A stretch of 14,286 nucleotides of DNA, taken from Methanothermococcus okinawensis. GTDB lineage: Archaea > AGJL01 > Methanococci > Methanococcales > Methanococcaceae. The DNA lies in the NCBI GenBank assembly GCA_015661555.1, contig DQVW01000084.1:1-14286 (forward strand). Direction: 5' to 3'. The notes below the pieces were generated by a model. That model saw nothing but the letters and a program-made list of their open reading frames with translations, ran no database searches and was not told the origin of the DNA. The position numbers were made by a program, and so were the translations under genes. This document shows, piece by piece, positions 1 to 7,361 of this stretch (positions are counted from its first letter, which is position 1; each line of letters opens with the position of its first letter).

Positions 1-188
1 TTCACTGGGGAAGGGTTATTTATATACCCCATACTTCCCCTATGCCCGCTATATGGGTGCTTAAGCCCCAATGGTTACAGCTATTCTCCTGAAGATGTGG
101 GAAGTTCCCCTGAAAACCCTCTTATAAAGATGGGGTGGGAAGGTTATCCACTACGATTTCAAAAGTGGCGGATAACCAGAACAGATCT
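1..188. other. Gene-free leader region with inverted repeats and a TATA-like element
   Basis: I find no coding region I can support here. Several inverted repeats are visible. GGGGAAG at 7-13 pairs with CTTCCCC at 34-40. GCTTAAGC at 59-66 is flanked by GGG and CCC. GGGAAGTTCCC lies at 99-109. A longer stem, GGTTATCC (142-149) plus ACT (150-152), pairs with AGT (164-166) plus GGATAACC (170-177), with a 3-nt bulge and an 11-nt loop. TTTATATA at 19-26 fits the archaeal TATA consensus, but no clear BRE (CGAAA-type) stands before it. If it works, it would drive the MarC relic and possibly hisA. The nature of the region is unknown. Confidence 0.4.
142..177. repeat. Inverted repeat / potential hairpin upstream of the MarC relic
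   Basis: The arms GGTTATCC (142-149) and GGATAACC (170-177) are perfectly complementary over 8 bp. ACT (150-152) and AGT (164-166) extend the stem after a 3-nt bulge (GGC, 167-169), leaving an 11-nt loop. It ends 11 nt before the presumed start of the decayed MarC gene. It could be a terminator of something upstream, an operator, or a remnant of a small repeat element. No T-run follows on the + strand, which weakens the terminator reading. Confidence 0.45.
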
Positions 189-778
189 ATGGGATACCTC
201 AACCTTTTTATATACTCCTTCACCTCCCTCTTTATCCTTATGAATCCTATAGAGCTGGTACCTCTCTTTTACATGTGGACTGTCAACAATACAGAGAAGA
301 AGATAATCCATATCCTCAAGAGAATTGTAATGGTAGTGATACTAACCTGTTAATTTTTTAGTATTACCCTTTAGGTAATTGGGGGCTGTTAATATGGAAG
401 ATATCTGGGATATGCTCCATGCAAAGATGTCCAAGATAAAACAGAGGGAAAAGGAAGAGATGTCACAGTTAGAGATATTGCAGTGGTACCTCTAGGTATG
501 CCCCTACTTGCAGGCCCTGGAAGTGTAACAACCACATTATACTTATGGAACACTGTCATGGAATACTGGAGAAGTTAGTTATAGTGGTCTCCATTGTCCT
601 AGCCACAGCTGCCTCCATACTTATACTCTATATATCTGAGAAGATAGTGATTGCTTTAAGGACCTCAGGTATATATGCAGTTGTTAGAATTATGGGTCTA
701 ATACTAGGTGAAATCTCCATAGAGATTATGTGGAGTGGTCTAGTAGATCTCATGTCCTCCTCGGCAATACTAAGGTAA
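189..778 (+). pseudogene. Decayed MarC-family integral membrane protein gene (frameshifted)
   Basis: Pieces of one MarC-family protein occur in order but in different frames. The first begins at ATG 189 (MGYLNLFIYSFTSLF, with NPIELVPLF following) and hits a stop at 351-353. The second, from 394, contains DMLHAKMSKIK and stops at 493-495. The third, in the first frame around 471-540, reads RDIAVVPLGMPLLAGPGS, a MarC hallmark. The fourth, from about 545 to the stop at 776-778, has two hydrophobic segments and the ending VVRIMGLILGEIS. Compared with the family (about 200 residues, six membrane segments), a stretch between pieces one and two looks deleted and at least two single-base shifts lie near 470 and 545-575. 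MarC proteins are poorly understood membrane proteins once tied to multiple antibiotic resistance. No intact copy is seen in the window. The stop lies 10 nt before hisA, so the two were probably co-transcribed. Confidence 0.82.
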
Positions 779-788
779 CGGTGAAAAG

Positions 789-1511
789 ATGATTGTTATT
801 CCAGCGGTCGATATTAAAGATAGGAAGTGTGTTCAACTTGTGCAAGGTGATCCAGGTAGAAAACTTGTGGAGTTAGAAAACCCCCTTAAGGTGGCTGAGA
901 GGTGGGTGGAGGAAGGTGCCGAGATGATCCATGTGGTGGATTTAGATAGGGCTATATACCAGAGGGATACCAACCTAGATATAGTTAGGGAGATAGTAAG
1001 TTCCCTAGAGGTACCTGTACAGGTGGGAGGTGGTATAAGGACTTTAGAAGATGCACTGGATCTCATAGATGCTGGAGCTTACAGGGTTATCCTAGGTACT
1101 TCTGCGGTGAGGGATCCTGGGATCGTTGAAGAACTCTCTAAGGAGGTGGGGAGGGAGAGAGTCATGGTTGCACTGGACGCCAGGGAGGGGAAGGTGGTTA
1201 TAAGGGGATGGAGGGAGAGAACTAGATACTCCCCAGTGGAAATTGGTAAGATCCTGGAGGAGAAGGGAGCAGGGAGTATACTCTTTACAGATGTAGACGT
1301 TGAGGGTTTACTTAGAGGTGTGAAGATCCACACCGTCAAGACCTTGGTAGAGGAGTTAAACATTCCAGTTGTGGCATCAGGTGGTATCAGTAGTTACCAG
1401 GATATCCTTAAATTAAGAGATGTTGGAGTTGAGGGGGTAGTTATAGGATCTGCACTCTATAAAAACATACTGGATCTCAGGAAGTGTATCCAGATCGCCA
1501 AAGGTGGTTAA
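789..1511 (+). CDS. hisA: Phosphoribosylformimino-5-aminoimidazole carboxamide ribotide isomerase (HisA)
   Basis: Catalyses the Amadori isomerisation of ProFAR to PRFAR, the fourth step of histidine biosynthesis, in the cytoplasm. The 240-residue protein has the usual HisA length and (beta/alpha)8-barrel pattern. The N-terminal IPAVDIKDRKCVQL carries the catalytic Asp8. The second catalytic Asp is D130 in VALDAREGKVV. Phosphate-binding glycines are at VGGGIR (79-84) and ASGGIS (196-201), and TDVDVEGLLRG (167-177) matches the conserved TD-x-x-x-(D/E)-G strand. GGTGA at 780-784 supports the ATG at 789. It lies 10 nt after the dead MarC gene, so its transcript probably starts inside or upstream of the relic. 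The kinase gene follows with no spacer. Confidence 0.96.
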   Translation: MIVIPAVDIKDRKCVQLVQGDPGRKLVELENPLKVAERWVEEGAEMIHVVDLDRAIYQRDTNLDIVREIVSSLEVPVQVGGGIRTLEDALDLIDAGAYRVILGTSAVRDPGIVEELSKEVGRERVMVALDAREGKVVIRGWRERTRYSPVEIGKILEEKGAGSILFTDVDVEGLLRGVKIHTVKTLVEELNIPVVASGGISSYQDILKLRDVGVEGVVIGSALYKNILDLRKCIQIAKGG

Positions 1512-2444
1512 ATGAGTTCTGAGGATAGGAAAAAAATAGTGTCTGTTGGGCATATCGCCCTTGACTATATCTTTAACGTTGAAAGATTCCCTGAACCAAA
1601 CACCTCTGTTCAGATACCATCTGTTAAAAGGTACTACGGAGGTTCAGCCTGTAACGTAGCTGTGGCAGTTGCCAAGTTGGGACTTCGATCTGGTATAGTC
1701 TCCTGTGTAGGATACGACTTTACCAACAGTGGCTACAGTACCTATTTGAAGAACCTGGATGTAGATATCTCCAACGTCTACCACTCAGACGAGGAGGAGA
1801 CCCCTAAGGCCTGGATATTTACAGATCCGAAAAACAACCAGATGACCTTTTTCCTCTGGGGTGCAGCTAAACACTACAAGGAGTTGAAACCTCCAACCTT
1901 TGACGGCGATATAGTACATCTAGCCACAGGTGATCCAGAGTTCAATGTAAGATGTGTAGATGCTGCAAAGAAAGAGAAGAAGTTAATATCCTTTGATCCT
2001 GGACAGGACCTCCCCCTCTACACCAGGGAGAATATGGAGTACATCCTGGACAATGTAGACTTTGTATTCATGAATATTCATGAGTACAGGAGAACCCTTA
2101 AACTGTTAAATATAGGGGAGGAGGATTTTAGAAAGATGGTGCCTGTTTTAGTGGTAACCTTTGGAGAGAGGGGAAGTGTTATCTACCTCGGGGACAGGGA
2201 GATAGAGATTCCCCCTATACCTACAAAGGTTGAGGATCCTACAGGTGCTGGAGATGGCTACAGGGCTGGATTTCTAAGTGCCTATCTCAGGGGCTACAGC
2301 CTTAAAGACTGTGGTATTATCGCCTCTACAGTAGCCTCCTTTGTAGTGGAAAAGAGGGGATGCCAGACAAACCTACCTACATGGAGAGATGTTATGGAGA
2401 GGTTGAGGGAGAGGGGATACACTGTTGAAGAGGTGAGGGACTAA
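1512..2444 (+). CDS. PfkB-family nucleoside kinase (MJ0406-like)
   Basis: A 310-residue ribokinase/PfkB-family sugar kinase. The closest protein I can recall is the nucleoside kinase MJ0406 of Methanocaldococcus jannaschii, which phosphorylates several nucleosides; segments such as GHIALDYIFNVERFPEPN and ATGDPEF look nearly identical to it. The N-terminal PfkB signature is at YYGGSACNVA (41-50). The C-terminal signature is DPTGAGDGYRAGF (242-254), with the catalytic base D248 and the anion hole formed by TGAG. FFLWGAAKHY (113-122) lies in the substrate-side region. The ATG immediately follows the hisA stop, with its ribosome binding site GGTGG (1503-1507) inside hisA, so translation is likely coupled. 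The stop overlaps the stop of the convergent gene by 3 nt. Family membership is certain; substrate range is inferred from MJ0406. Confidence 0.92.
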   Translation: MSSEDRKKIVSVGHIALDYIFNVERFPEPNTSVQIPSVKRYYGGSACNVAVAVAKLGLRSGIVSCVGYDFTNSGYSTYLKNLDVDISNVYHSDEEETPKAWIFTDPKNNQMTFFLWGAAKHYKELKPPTFDGDIVHLATGDPEFNVRCVDAAKKEKKLISFDPGQDLPLYTRENMEYILDNVDFVFMNIHEYRRTLKLLNIGEEDFRKMVPVLVVTFGERGSVIYLGDREIEIPPIPTKVEDPTGAGDGYRAGFLSAYLRGYSLKDCGIIASTVASFVVEKRGCQTNLPTWRDVMERLRERGYTVEEVRD

Positions 2445-2842
2445 CCTCTTTTGTACACCTTGACTATCCCCCTATCTCCATCGAGAACTATCCAATCTCC
2501 AGTGTCTATCTTGGAGATGTCCACCTTGTCCACCAGGGGGATCCTGCCTAGTATAGCCCCAGTAGCCACTATAGGTTCACACTCCCTGTTTACAATCCCC
2601 TTCAATATACCCCTCTTTCCAAGGGCGTATATAACGTAGGATCCTACAGTACTACCTTTACCTGTTGGGAAGACCAGTATCTTATCCCTTATACTTTTAC
2701 CGTATATGTCACTCTCCCTATCCACTACAACACCCTCCCTGTTTACACCACCTAGGAAGGATATAGGTTTACGGGAGACTAGAGCCTCACCTTCAACTAC
2801 TCCGCGAGATATAGACCTTCCCTTCATCTCCATGTATTTCAT
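2441..2842 (-). CDS. Aconitase X swivel domain, probable phosphomevalonate dehydratase small subunit (DUF126)
   Basis: A 133-residue protein of the DUF126/AcnX swivel family. In archaea the small AcnX subunit pairs with a separately encoded catalytic AcnX subunit to form phosphomevalonate dehydratase, which makes trans-anhydromevalonate 5-phosphate in the modified mevalonate pathway to isoprenoid lipids. The family core is visible as FPTGKGSTVGSYVIY (58-72), followed by GILKGIVNRECEPIVATGAILGRIPLVD, and the C-terminal GDWIVLDGDRG typical of a swivelling beta-barrel. The ATG at 2842 is preceded by GTGAT on the minus strand at a 3-nt spacing; M4 and M6 are weaker alternatives. The gene is monocistronic and its stop overlaps that of the kinase on the other strand. 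The large subunit is not in the window. The role is inferred from the archaeal family; the fold assignment is firm. Confidence 0.87.
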   Translation of the reverse strand: MKYMEMKGRSISRGVVEGEALVSRKPISFLGGVNREGVVVDRESDIYGKSIRDKILVFPTGKGSTVGSYVIYALGKRGILKGIVNRECEPIVATGAILGRIPLVDKVDISKIDTGDWIVLDGDRGIVKVYKRG

Positions 2843-2883
2843 ACTATCACTTTTTATTCTAATAATAAAAATCAGTGATCCCT
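2843..2883. promoter_or_regulatory. Short divergent intergenic region (AcnX subunit / RNA ligase)
   Basis: Only 41 nt separate the two divergent ATGs, and the stretch is AT-rich (TTTTTATT at 2851-2858, AATAATAAAAAT at 2861-2872). Ribosome binding sites for both genes lie inside: GTGAT on the minus strand next to 2842, and GTGATC on the plus strand at 2875-2880. Any core promoter for either gene must overlap the start of the other. I cannot point to a convincing BRE/TATA pair. Confidence 0.35.
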
Positions 2884-4041
2884 ATGGATATAGATATCTC
2901 CAAGGTGTCTGAAAGGTTGAACTTAGAGGAGGATATATTAAGAAGTGCCATAGAGAGGAGGGTAATCTCCCTCTGTAAATACAGGGATATAAGATACATT
3001 GTATTTAAAAAGAAGGTTAGGCATGTTGAAAGGGGGACTGTCCTATTTTTAAACGAGAATATGGATGTTGTAATGGGGTATCCAAAGATAAGAAGGGCTT
3101 TAGTGTTAGATCCAACAGTTAAAAAGTACTTCGTAGATAAGGTGGTAGTTGAGGAGAAGTTAAACGGGTACAATGTAAGGGTTGTAAAGATAGATGGTAA
3201 TGTACTGGGGATTACCAGGGGTGGTAGGGTCTGCCCCTTTACCACTAAGAAGTTGTTAAAGTTGCTAGATACTGAAATCTTAAAGGACTATCCAGGGATA
3301 ACCCTATGTGGAGAGATGGTAGGGTTAAACAACCCCTACGTCTCCCACTACTACCCCGAGGTAGATAGGGAGATCTGTGAGGGTATTAGGGAGAATCTAG
3401 GTCTATTTATATTCGATATAAGGGAGGGTAGTAACTCCCTACCTGTGGAGAAAAGGATTGAACTTCTCGAGGCCTACAGAGTTCCCCATGTAAAACCCCT
3501 GGGAGTATTTAAGAAAGAGGAGGTAGAGGAGATAAAGAGTATAGTATTAAAGTTAGACAGGGAGGGTAGAGAGGGAATAGTGATGAAGGATCCAGATATG
3601 CTCGTGGATCCCATAAAGTATACTACCCATTACACCCACTGTCAGGATCTCTCCGTGGCCTTCAGGTATACCTTTGACCTAGGTATTCACTTTATGTTCA
3701 GTAGACTGGTAAGGGAGGGTTATCAATCCTACGAGTTTAAGGAGGGAGAGGAGGAGTTGGAAAAAAGAGCCCACTCCATAGGGAGGTCTATAATATATTC
3801 CATGGTTGAGTCTATATGGAAGGTCGCCAGGGGGGAGTTGATTACTGAGGACTTTGAGTTGTACTTTGAGAATGAGGAGGATCTTGAGGAGTTTCTCAAA
3901 TACCTAAAAGAGGTCCATATATCCTACGTTCTAAAGGAGAAAGAGGTGTTAAAAAATAGTATTTTTAGAGTGGTTATAGGTAAGGTCTATCCCTCCACTA
4001 GGGATAAGATAAAGAGTTATCTAGAGGGTAGTTTGTGGTAA
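2884..4041 (+). CDS. ATP-dependent RNA ligase, archaeal Rnl3 type (Pab1020/MthRnl-like)
   Basis: Joins or circularises single-stranded RNA through an enzyme-adenylate. The 385-residue length fits archaeal Rnl3 ligases, which are homodimers with an N-terminal module, a nucleotidyltransferase core and C-terminal dimerisation domains. Motif I is EEKLNGYNVRV (90-100) with adenylated Lys92. Further core motifs are GEMVG (143-147), LFIFDIR (174-180), EGIVMK (230-235) and PIKY (243-246, Lys245 as the motif V lysine). The frame is open from GTG 2875, but that GTG is part of the ribosome binding site GTGAT (2875-2879), 4 nt before ATG 2884; I therefore start at 2884. The stop is directly adjacent to the carB2 stop on the other strand, with no spacer. 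I see no tRNA-splicing partner next to it; the cellular substrate is not known from sequence. Confidence 0.9.
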   Translation: MDIDISKVSERLNLEEDILRSAIERRVISLCKYRDIRYIVFKKKVRHVERGTVLFLNENMDVVMGYPKIRRALVLDPTVKKYFVDKVVVEEKLNGYNVRVVKIDGNVLGITRGGRVCPFTTKKLLKLLDTEILKDYPGITLCGEMVGLNNPYVSHYYPEVDREICEGIRENLGLFIFDIREGSNSLPVEKRIELLEAYRVPHVKPLGVFKKEEVEEIKSIVLKLDREGREGIVMKDPDMLVDPIKYTTHYTHCQDLSVAFRYTFDLGIHFMFSRLVREGYQSYEFKEGEEELEKRAHSIGRSIIYSMVESIWKVARGELITEDFELYFENEEDLEEFLKYLKEVHISYVLKEKEVLKNSIFRVVIGKVYPSTRDKIKSYLEGSLW

Positions 4042-5895
4042 TTACTCCTCATCTTCTTCTATATCTATCTCTTCTATGGTACACTCAATCTCGTCCAGGG
4101 AGTAGACACCGATACTTCCCTCCTTAACAGCTCTTATAGCCTCTATAGCTGAGAGGGCAGCTCTTATAGTGGTAATATAGGGGATGTTAAACTCCACTGC
4201 AGCCCTCCTGATGTAGTATCCCTCGGACTTGGCCTTACCTCCTGATGCTGTATTGATAATGAGATCTATCTCCCCCTTCTGAATCAACTGGAGTATATTA
4301 CCTGTGGAACCCTCGGATATCTTCTTGACCACCTTCACATCTATCCCTTCCCTTCTAATAACTTCAGCAGTACCTTTGGTGGCCACTATCTCAAAACCTA
4401 GCTCCTTAAACTTCCTGGCGATATAGGGGGCGTACTTCTTATCCCTATCTTTAAGACTTATGAACACTGTTCCAGAGGTTGGAAGTTTCATATTTGCCGA
4501 GAGTTGAGCCTTGTAGTAGGCCTTACCAAAATCCACATCTATACCTATGGCCTCCCCTGTAGACTTCATCTCTGGACCTAGAACTGGATCCACCCCAGGT
4601 AACTTCTGGAAGGGGAACACTGCCTCCTTGACACTTACATACTTACCCCTTGCAAGACCTACATAACCTATATCCCTTAACTTCTCACCCATTATAACCC
4701 TGGTAGCTATTTTAGCCAGTGGTATACCTATGGACTTACTTACATAGGGTACAGTTCTACTTGCCCTTGGGTTGGCCTCGAGTACATAGACTGTATCCTC
4801 CTTAATTGCAAATTGAATGTTTATCAGTCCAATAACTCCCAACCCCCTACTTATCTTCACGGTGTACTTTACTATCTTTCTTATTATATCCTCTGAGAGG
4901 TTCTGAGGTGGCAGTACACAGGCACTATCTCCACTGTGTACCCCAGCCTCCTCTATATGTTCCATTATCCCCCCTATGAATACATCCCTCCCGTCACATA
5001 CGGCATCTACATCTACCTCTATGGCATCCTCTAGGAACTTGTCTATCAGTATAGGGTGCTCAGGAGATACCTTAACTGCCTCCCTTATATACTCCCTTAG
5101 ATCCTCCTCGCTGTAGATAATCTCCATGGCTCTACCTCCCAATACGTAGGAGGGTCTAACAAGGACAGGATAGCCTATTCTCCTTGCAACCTCTATGGCT
5201 TCCTCCTCGTTGTATACTGTAGCACCCTCAGGTTGAGGTATTCCCAACCTCTTTAGAAATTTCGAGAATTCCTCCCTGTCCTCCGCCAGGTGGATGGATC
5301 TTGGAGAAGTACCTAGTATCTTCACATCTGTTTTATGGTACAACTCCATAGCCAGGTTTATGGCGGTCTGTCCCCCAAACTGGACTATAACACCTAGAAG
5401 GTTTCCATCCTTCCTCTCGTTCTCTATAACGTTCATTACCTCCTCAAAGGTAAGGGGTTCAAAGTAGAGCTTATCTGAGGTATCGTAATCTGTAGAGACT
5501 GTCTCAGGGTTGTTGTTTATTATTATAGCCTCTATGCCCATCTCCTTCAGTGCCCATACCGCATGGACTGTAGAGTAGTCAAACTCCACACCCTGTCCTA
5601 TTCTAATAGGGCCAGAACCTAGGATAATTACCTTGTCTCTCTTTGAGGGGATGCTCTCATTCTGCTCCTGGTAGAACACCTCTTCATAACAGGAGTAGAA
5701 ATAGGGGGTTTTAGCCTCAAACTCTGCTGCACAGGTGTCAACCATCTTGTAAACAGGTGTAATGTTAAGTTCCTCCCTTAACTTCCTAATCTCCATCTCA
5801 TCCTTCTTGAGGAGATGGGCTATCTGCCTATCTGAGAAACCTAACATCTTACACTCTAGAAGTATCTCCCTAAGTGAGTCTCTGTCTATAGTCAT
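4042..5895 (-). CDS. carB: Carbamoyl-phosphate synthase large subunit, C-terminal half (CarB2)
   Basis: The second half of the CPSase large subunit, which phosphorylates carbamate to carbamoyl phosphate for pyrimidine and arginine synthesis. Residues 1-75 continue the helical oligomerisation domain (ITPVYKMVDTCAAEFEAKTPY matches E. coli LHPVYKRVDTCAAEF). The ATP-grasp core starts with ILGSGPIRIGQG (91-102), with RPSYVLGGRAME at 247-258 and the metal/ATP motif EANPRAS at 373-379. The C-terminal 130 residues form the MGS-type allosteric domain (GFEIVATKGTAEV, DLIINTASGG), followed by a short acidic tail. The ATG at 5895 has GGTGGT 6 nt upstream on the minus strand. It lies 17 nt after carB1, in a different frame, and is the last gene of sucC-carB1-carB2. 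The length (617) matches the split archaeal form rather than a damaged fusion. Confidence 0.96.
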   Translation of the reverse strand: MTIDRDSLREILLECKMLGFSDRQIAHLLKKDEMEIRKLREELNITPVYKMVDTCAAEFEAKTPYFYSCYEEVFYQEQNESIPSKRDKVIILGSGPIRIGQGVEFDYSTVHAVWALKEMGIEAIIINNNPETVSTDYDTSDKLYFEPLTFEEVMNVIENERKDGNLLGVIVQFGGQTAINLAMELYHKTDVKILGTSPRSIHLAEDREEFSKFLKRLGIPQPEGATVYNEEEAIEVARRIGYPVLVRPSYVLGGRAMEIIYSEEDLREYIREAVKVSPEHPILIDKFLEDAIEVDVDAVCDGRDVFIGGIMEHIEEAGVHSGDSACVLPPQNLSEDIIRKIVKYTVKISRGLGVIGLINIQFAIKEDTVYVLEANPRASRTVPYVSKSIGIPLAKIATRVIMGEKLRDIGYVGLARGKYVSVKEAVFPFQKLPGVDPVLGPEMKSTGEAIGIDVDFGKAYYKAQLSANMKLPTSGTVFISLKDRDKKYAPYIARKFKELGFEIVATKGTAEVIRREGIDVKVVKKISEGSTGNILQLIQKGEIDLIINTASGGKAKSEGYYIRRAAVEFNIPYITTIRAALSAIEAIRAVKEGSIGVYSLDEIECTIEEIDIEEDEE

Positions 5896-5912
5896 TCTAC
5901 CACCTAGAGATC

Positions 5913-7352
5913 CTACATCAAATTGGACAGCACCTCCAACTTCTTCTTCATATCTACGATCTTCTTTATCTTCTCTATGAAGAAGGGGTGGATGGAAGTT
6001 AACTCACATATCTCTGAAACTGTCCAACCTCTATCTAAGGCCTCTGCAATTACGAAGATCCTCTCATCTGTTGGATTCTTTAAGAGGTACTCAATCTCCT
6101 CGTTACTGTATCCCTTCTCTTTTCCATCTCCTATAATACCATATCTTCCAATGTCCAAACTCCTGATAGCCTTCTGGAGCGCCTCCTCGAAGGTTCTCCC
6201 TATTGCCATTACCTCTCCTGTAGATTTCATAGAGGTTCCCAGGGTCCTATCTACATTTCTAAACTTATCAAAGGGCCATCTGGGGATCTTCACAACTACG
6301 TAGTCCAAGGTAGGTTCGAAGACTGCAGGTGTCTCCTTAGTTATGTCATTCATGATTTCATCCAGTGTCATCCCTATGGCTATCTTGGCGGCTATCTTTG
6401 CAATGGGATATCCTGTTGCCTTACTTGCAAGGGCAGAACTTCTACTTACCCTTGGGTTAACCTCTATAACCCTGTATTCAGTCATGTCCTCATTTACTGC
6501 AAACTGTATATTACATCCTCCCTCTATAGAGAGGTGCCTGATAACATTTAGAGAGGCGTTCCTCAGTATCTGGTGCATCTCGTCACTGAGGGTCTGGGAA
6601 GGGGCAGTGACTATACTCTCCCCTGTATGTATCCCCATAGGATCTATGTTCTCTATGTTACATACTACGATACAGTTGTCCTTACTATCCCTCATAACCT
6701 CGTACTCGTACTCCCTCCATCCAAGGACACTTTCATCTATTAACACCTGATTTATCAGGGAGTAGGTGAGACCTCTCTCTACAATCCTCTTCAACTCCTC
6801 CTCGTTATGGGCTATACCTCCTCCAGTACCTCCCAGGGTAAAGGCAGGTCTTACAATTACAGGGTAGCCCAGCTGAGAAACTGCATCGAGCGCCTCTTCT
6901 ACGGAGCTTACAGCGTAACATTTAGTTGTAGGCTCACCTATACTCTCCATGGCTTTTTTAAATAGATCCCTATCTTCACAGGTCTCTATAGTTTTTATCC
7001 TTGAACCTAGGAGTTCTACGTTGTACTTCTCTAGAATACCCCTGTTATGTAGCTCCATTGCCAGATTCAAAGCGGTCTGTCCCCCCATAGTTGGAAGTAT
7101 GGCATCAGGCCTCTCCCTCTCTATAATCTTCTCTACAATACTTACATCTAGGGGTTCCAGATAGACCTTGTCGGCAATACCCTTATCTGTCTGGATAGAG
7201 GCAGGGTTGGAGTTCACCAATATGGTATAAATACCCTCCTCCCTTAGAGCCTTACATGCCTGGGAGCCTGAGTAGTCAAACTCTGCAGCCTGACCGATTA
7301 CAATAGGACCAGAACCTAGTATCATCACACGTTCAATATCTTCCCTCTTCAA
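5913..7352 (-). CDS. carB: Carbamoyl-phosphate synthase large subunit, N-terminal half (CarB1)
   Basis: The first half of the large subunit, which activates bicarbonate to carboxyphosphate and forms carbamate with ammonia from CarA. The ATP-grasp fold starts at MILGSGPIVIGQAAEFDYSG (10-29), has RPAFTLGGTGGG at 168-179 and VIEVNPRVSRSSAL at 295-308, and ends in the first part of the oligomerisation domain (SIHPFFIEKIKKIVDM, 453-468, matching E. coli DPWFLVQIEELV). The protein stops 11 residues after that helix, where full-length CarB continues. The start is TTG (7350-7352), supported by GGTGA on the minus strand with a 4-nt spacer; no ATG occurs before the nucleotide-binding core. It begins 9 nt after the sucC stop. 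carA is not in the window. Confidence 0.96.
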   Translation of the reverse strand: MKREDIERVMILGSGPIVIGQAAEFDYSGSQACKALREEGIYTILVNSNPASIQTDKGIADKVYLEPLDVSIVEKIIERERPDAILPTMGGQTALNLAMELHNRGILEKYNVELLGSRIKTIETCEDRDLFKKAMESIGEPTTKCYAVSSVEEALDAVSQLGYPVIVRPAFTLGGTGGGIAHNEEELKRIVERGLTYSLINQVLIDESVLGWREYEYEVMRDSKDNCIVVCNIENIDPMGIHTGESIVTAPSQTLSDEMHQILRNASLNVIRHLSIEGGCNIQFAVNEDMTEYRVIEVNPRVSRSSALASKATGYPIAKIAAKIAIGMTLDEIMNDITKETPAVFEPTLDYVVVKIPRWPFDKFRNVDRTLGTSMKSTGEVMAIGRTFEEALQKAIRSLDIGRYGIIGDGKEKGYSNEEIEYLLKNPTDERIFVIAEALDRGWTVSEICELTSIHPFFIEKIKKIVDMKKKLEVLSNLM

Positions 7353-7361
7353 AATTTCACC

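Noticed and set aside
135..188. Possible N-terminal extension of the MarC fragment to ATG 135
   Set aside because: These 18 codons overlap the 142-177 hairpin and do not resemble MarC; the family N-terminus starts at ATG 189.
2859..3245. 128-codon ORF antisense to the RNA ligase
   Set aside because: It lies opposite a well-conserved enzyme, has low-complexity Thr/Leu/Phe composition typical of shadow frames, and no ribosome binding site.
5896..5912. carB split as a sequencing error
   Set aside because: The spacer holds a good ribosome binding site followed by ATG, both halves have the lengths of the known split archaeal proteins, and the break falls in a flexible part of the fold.
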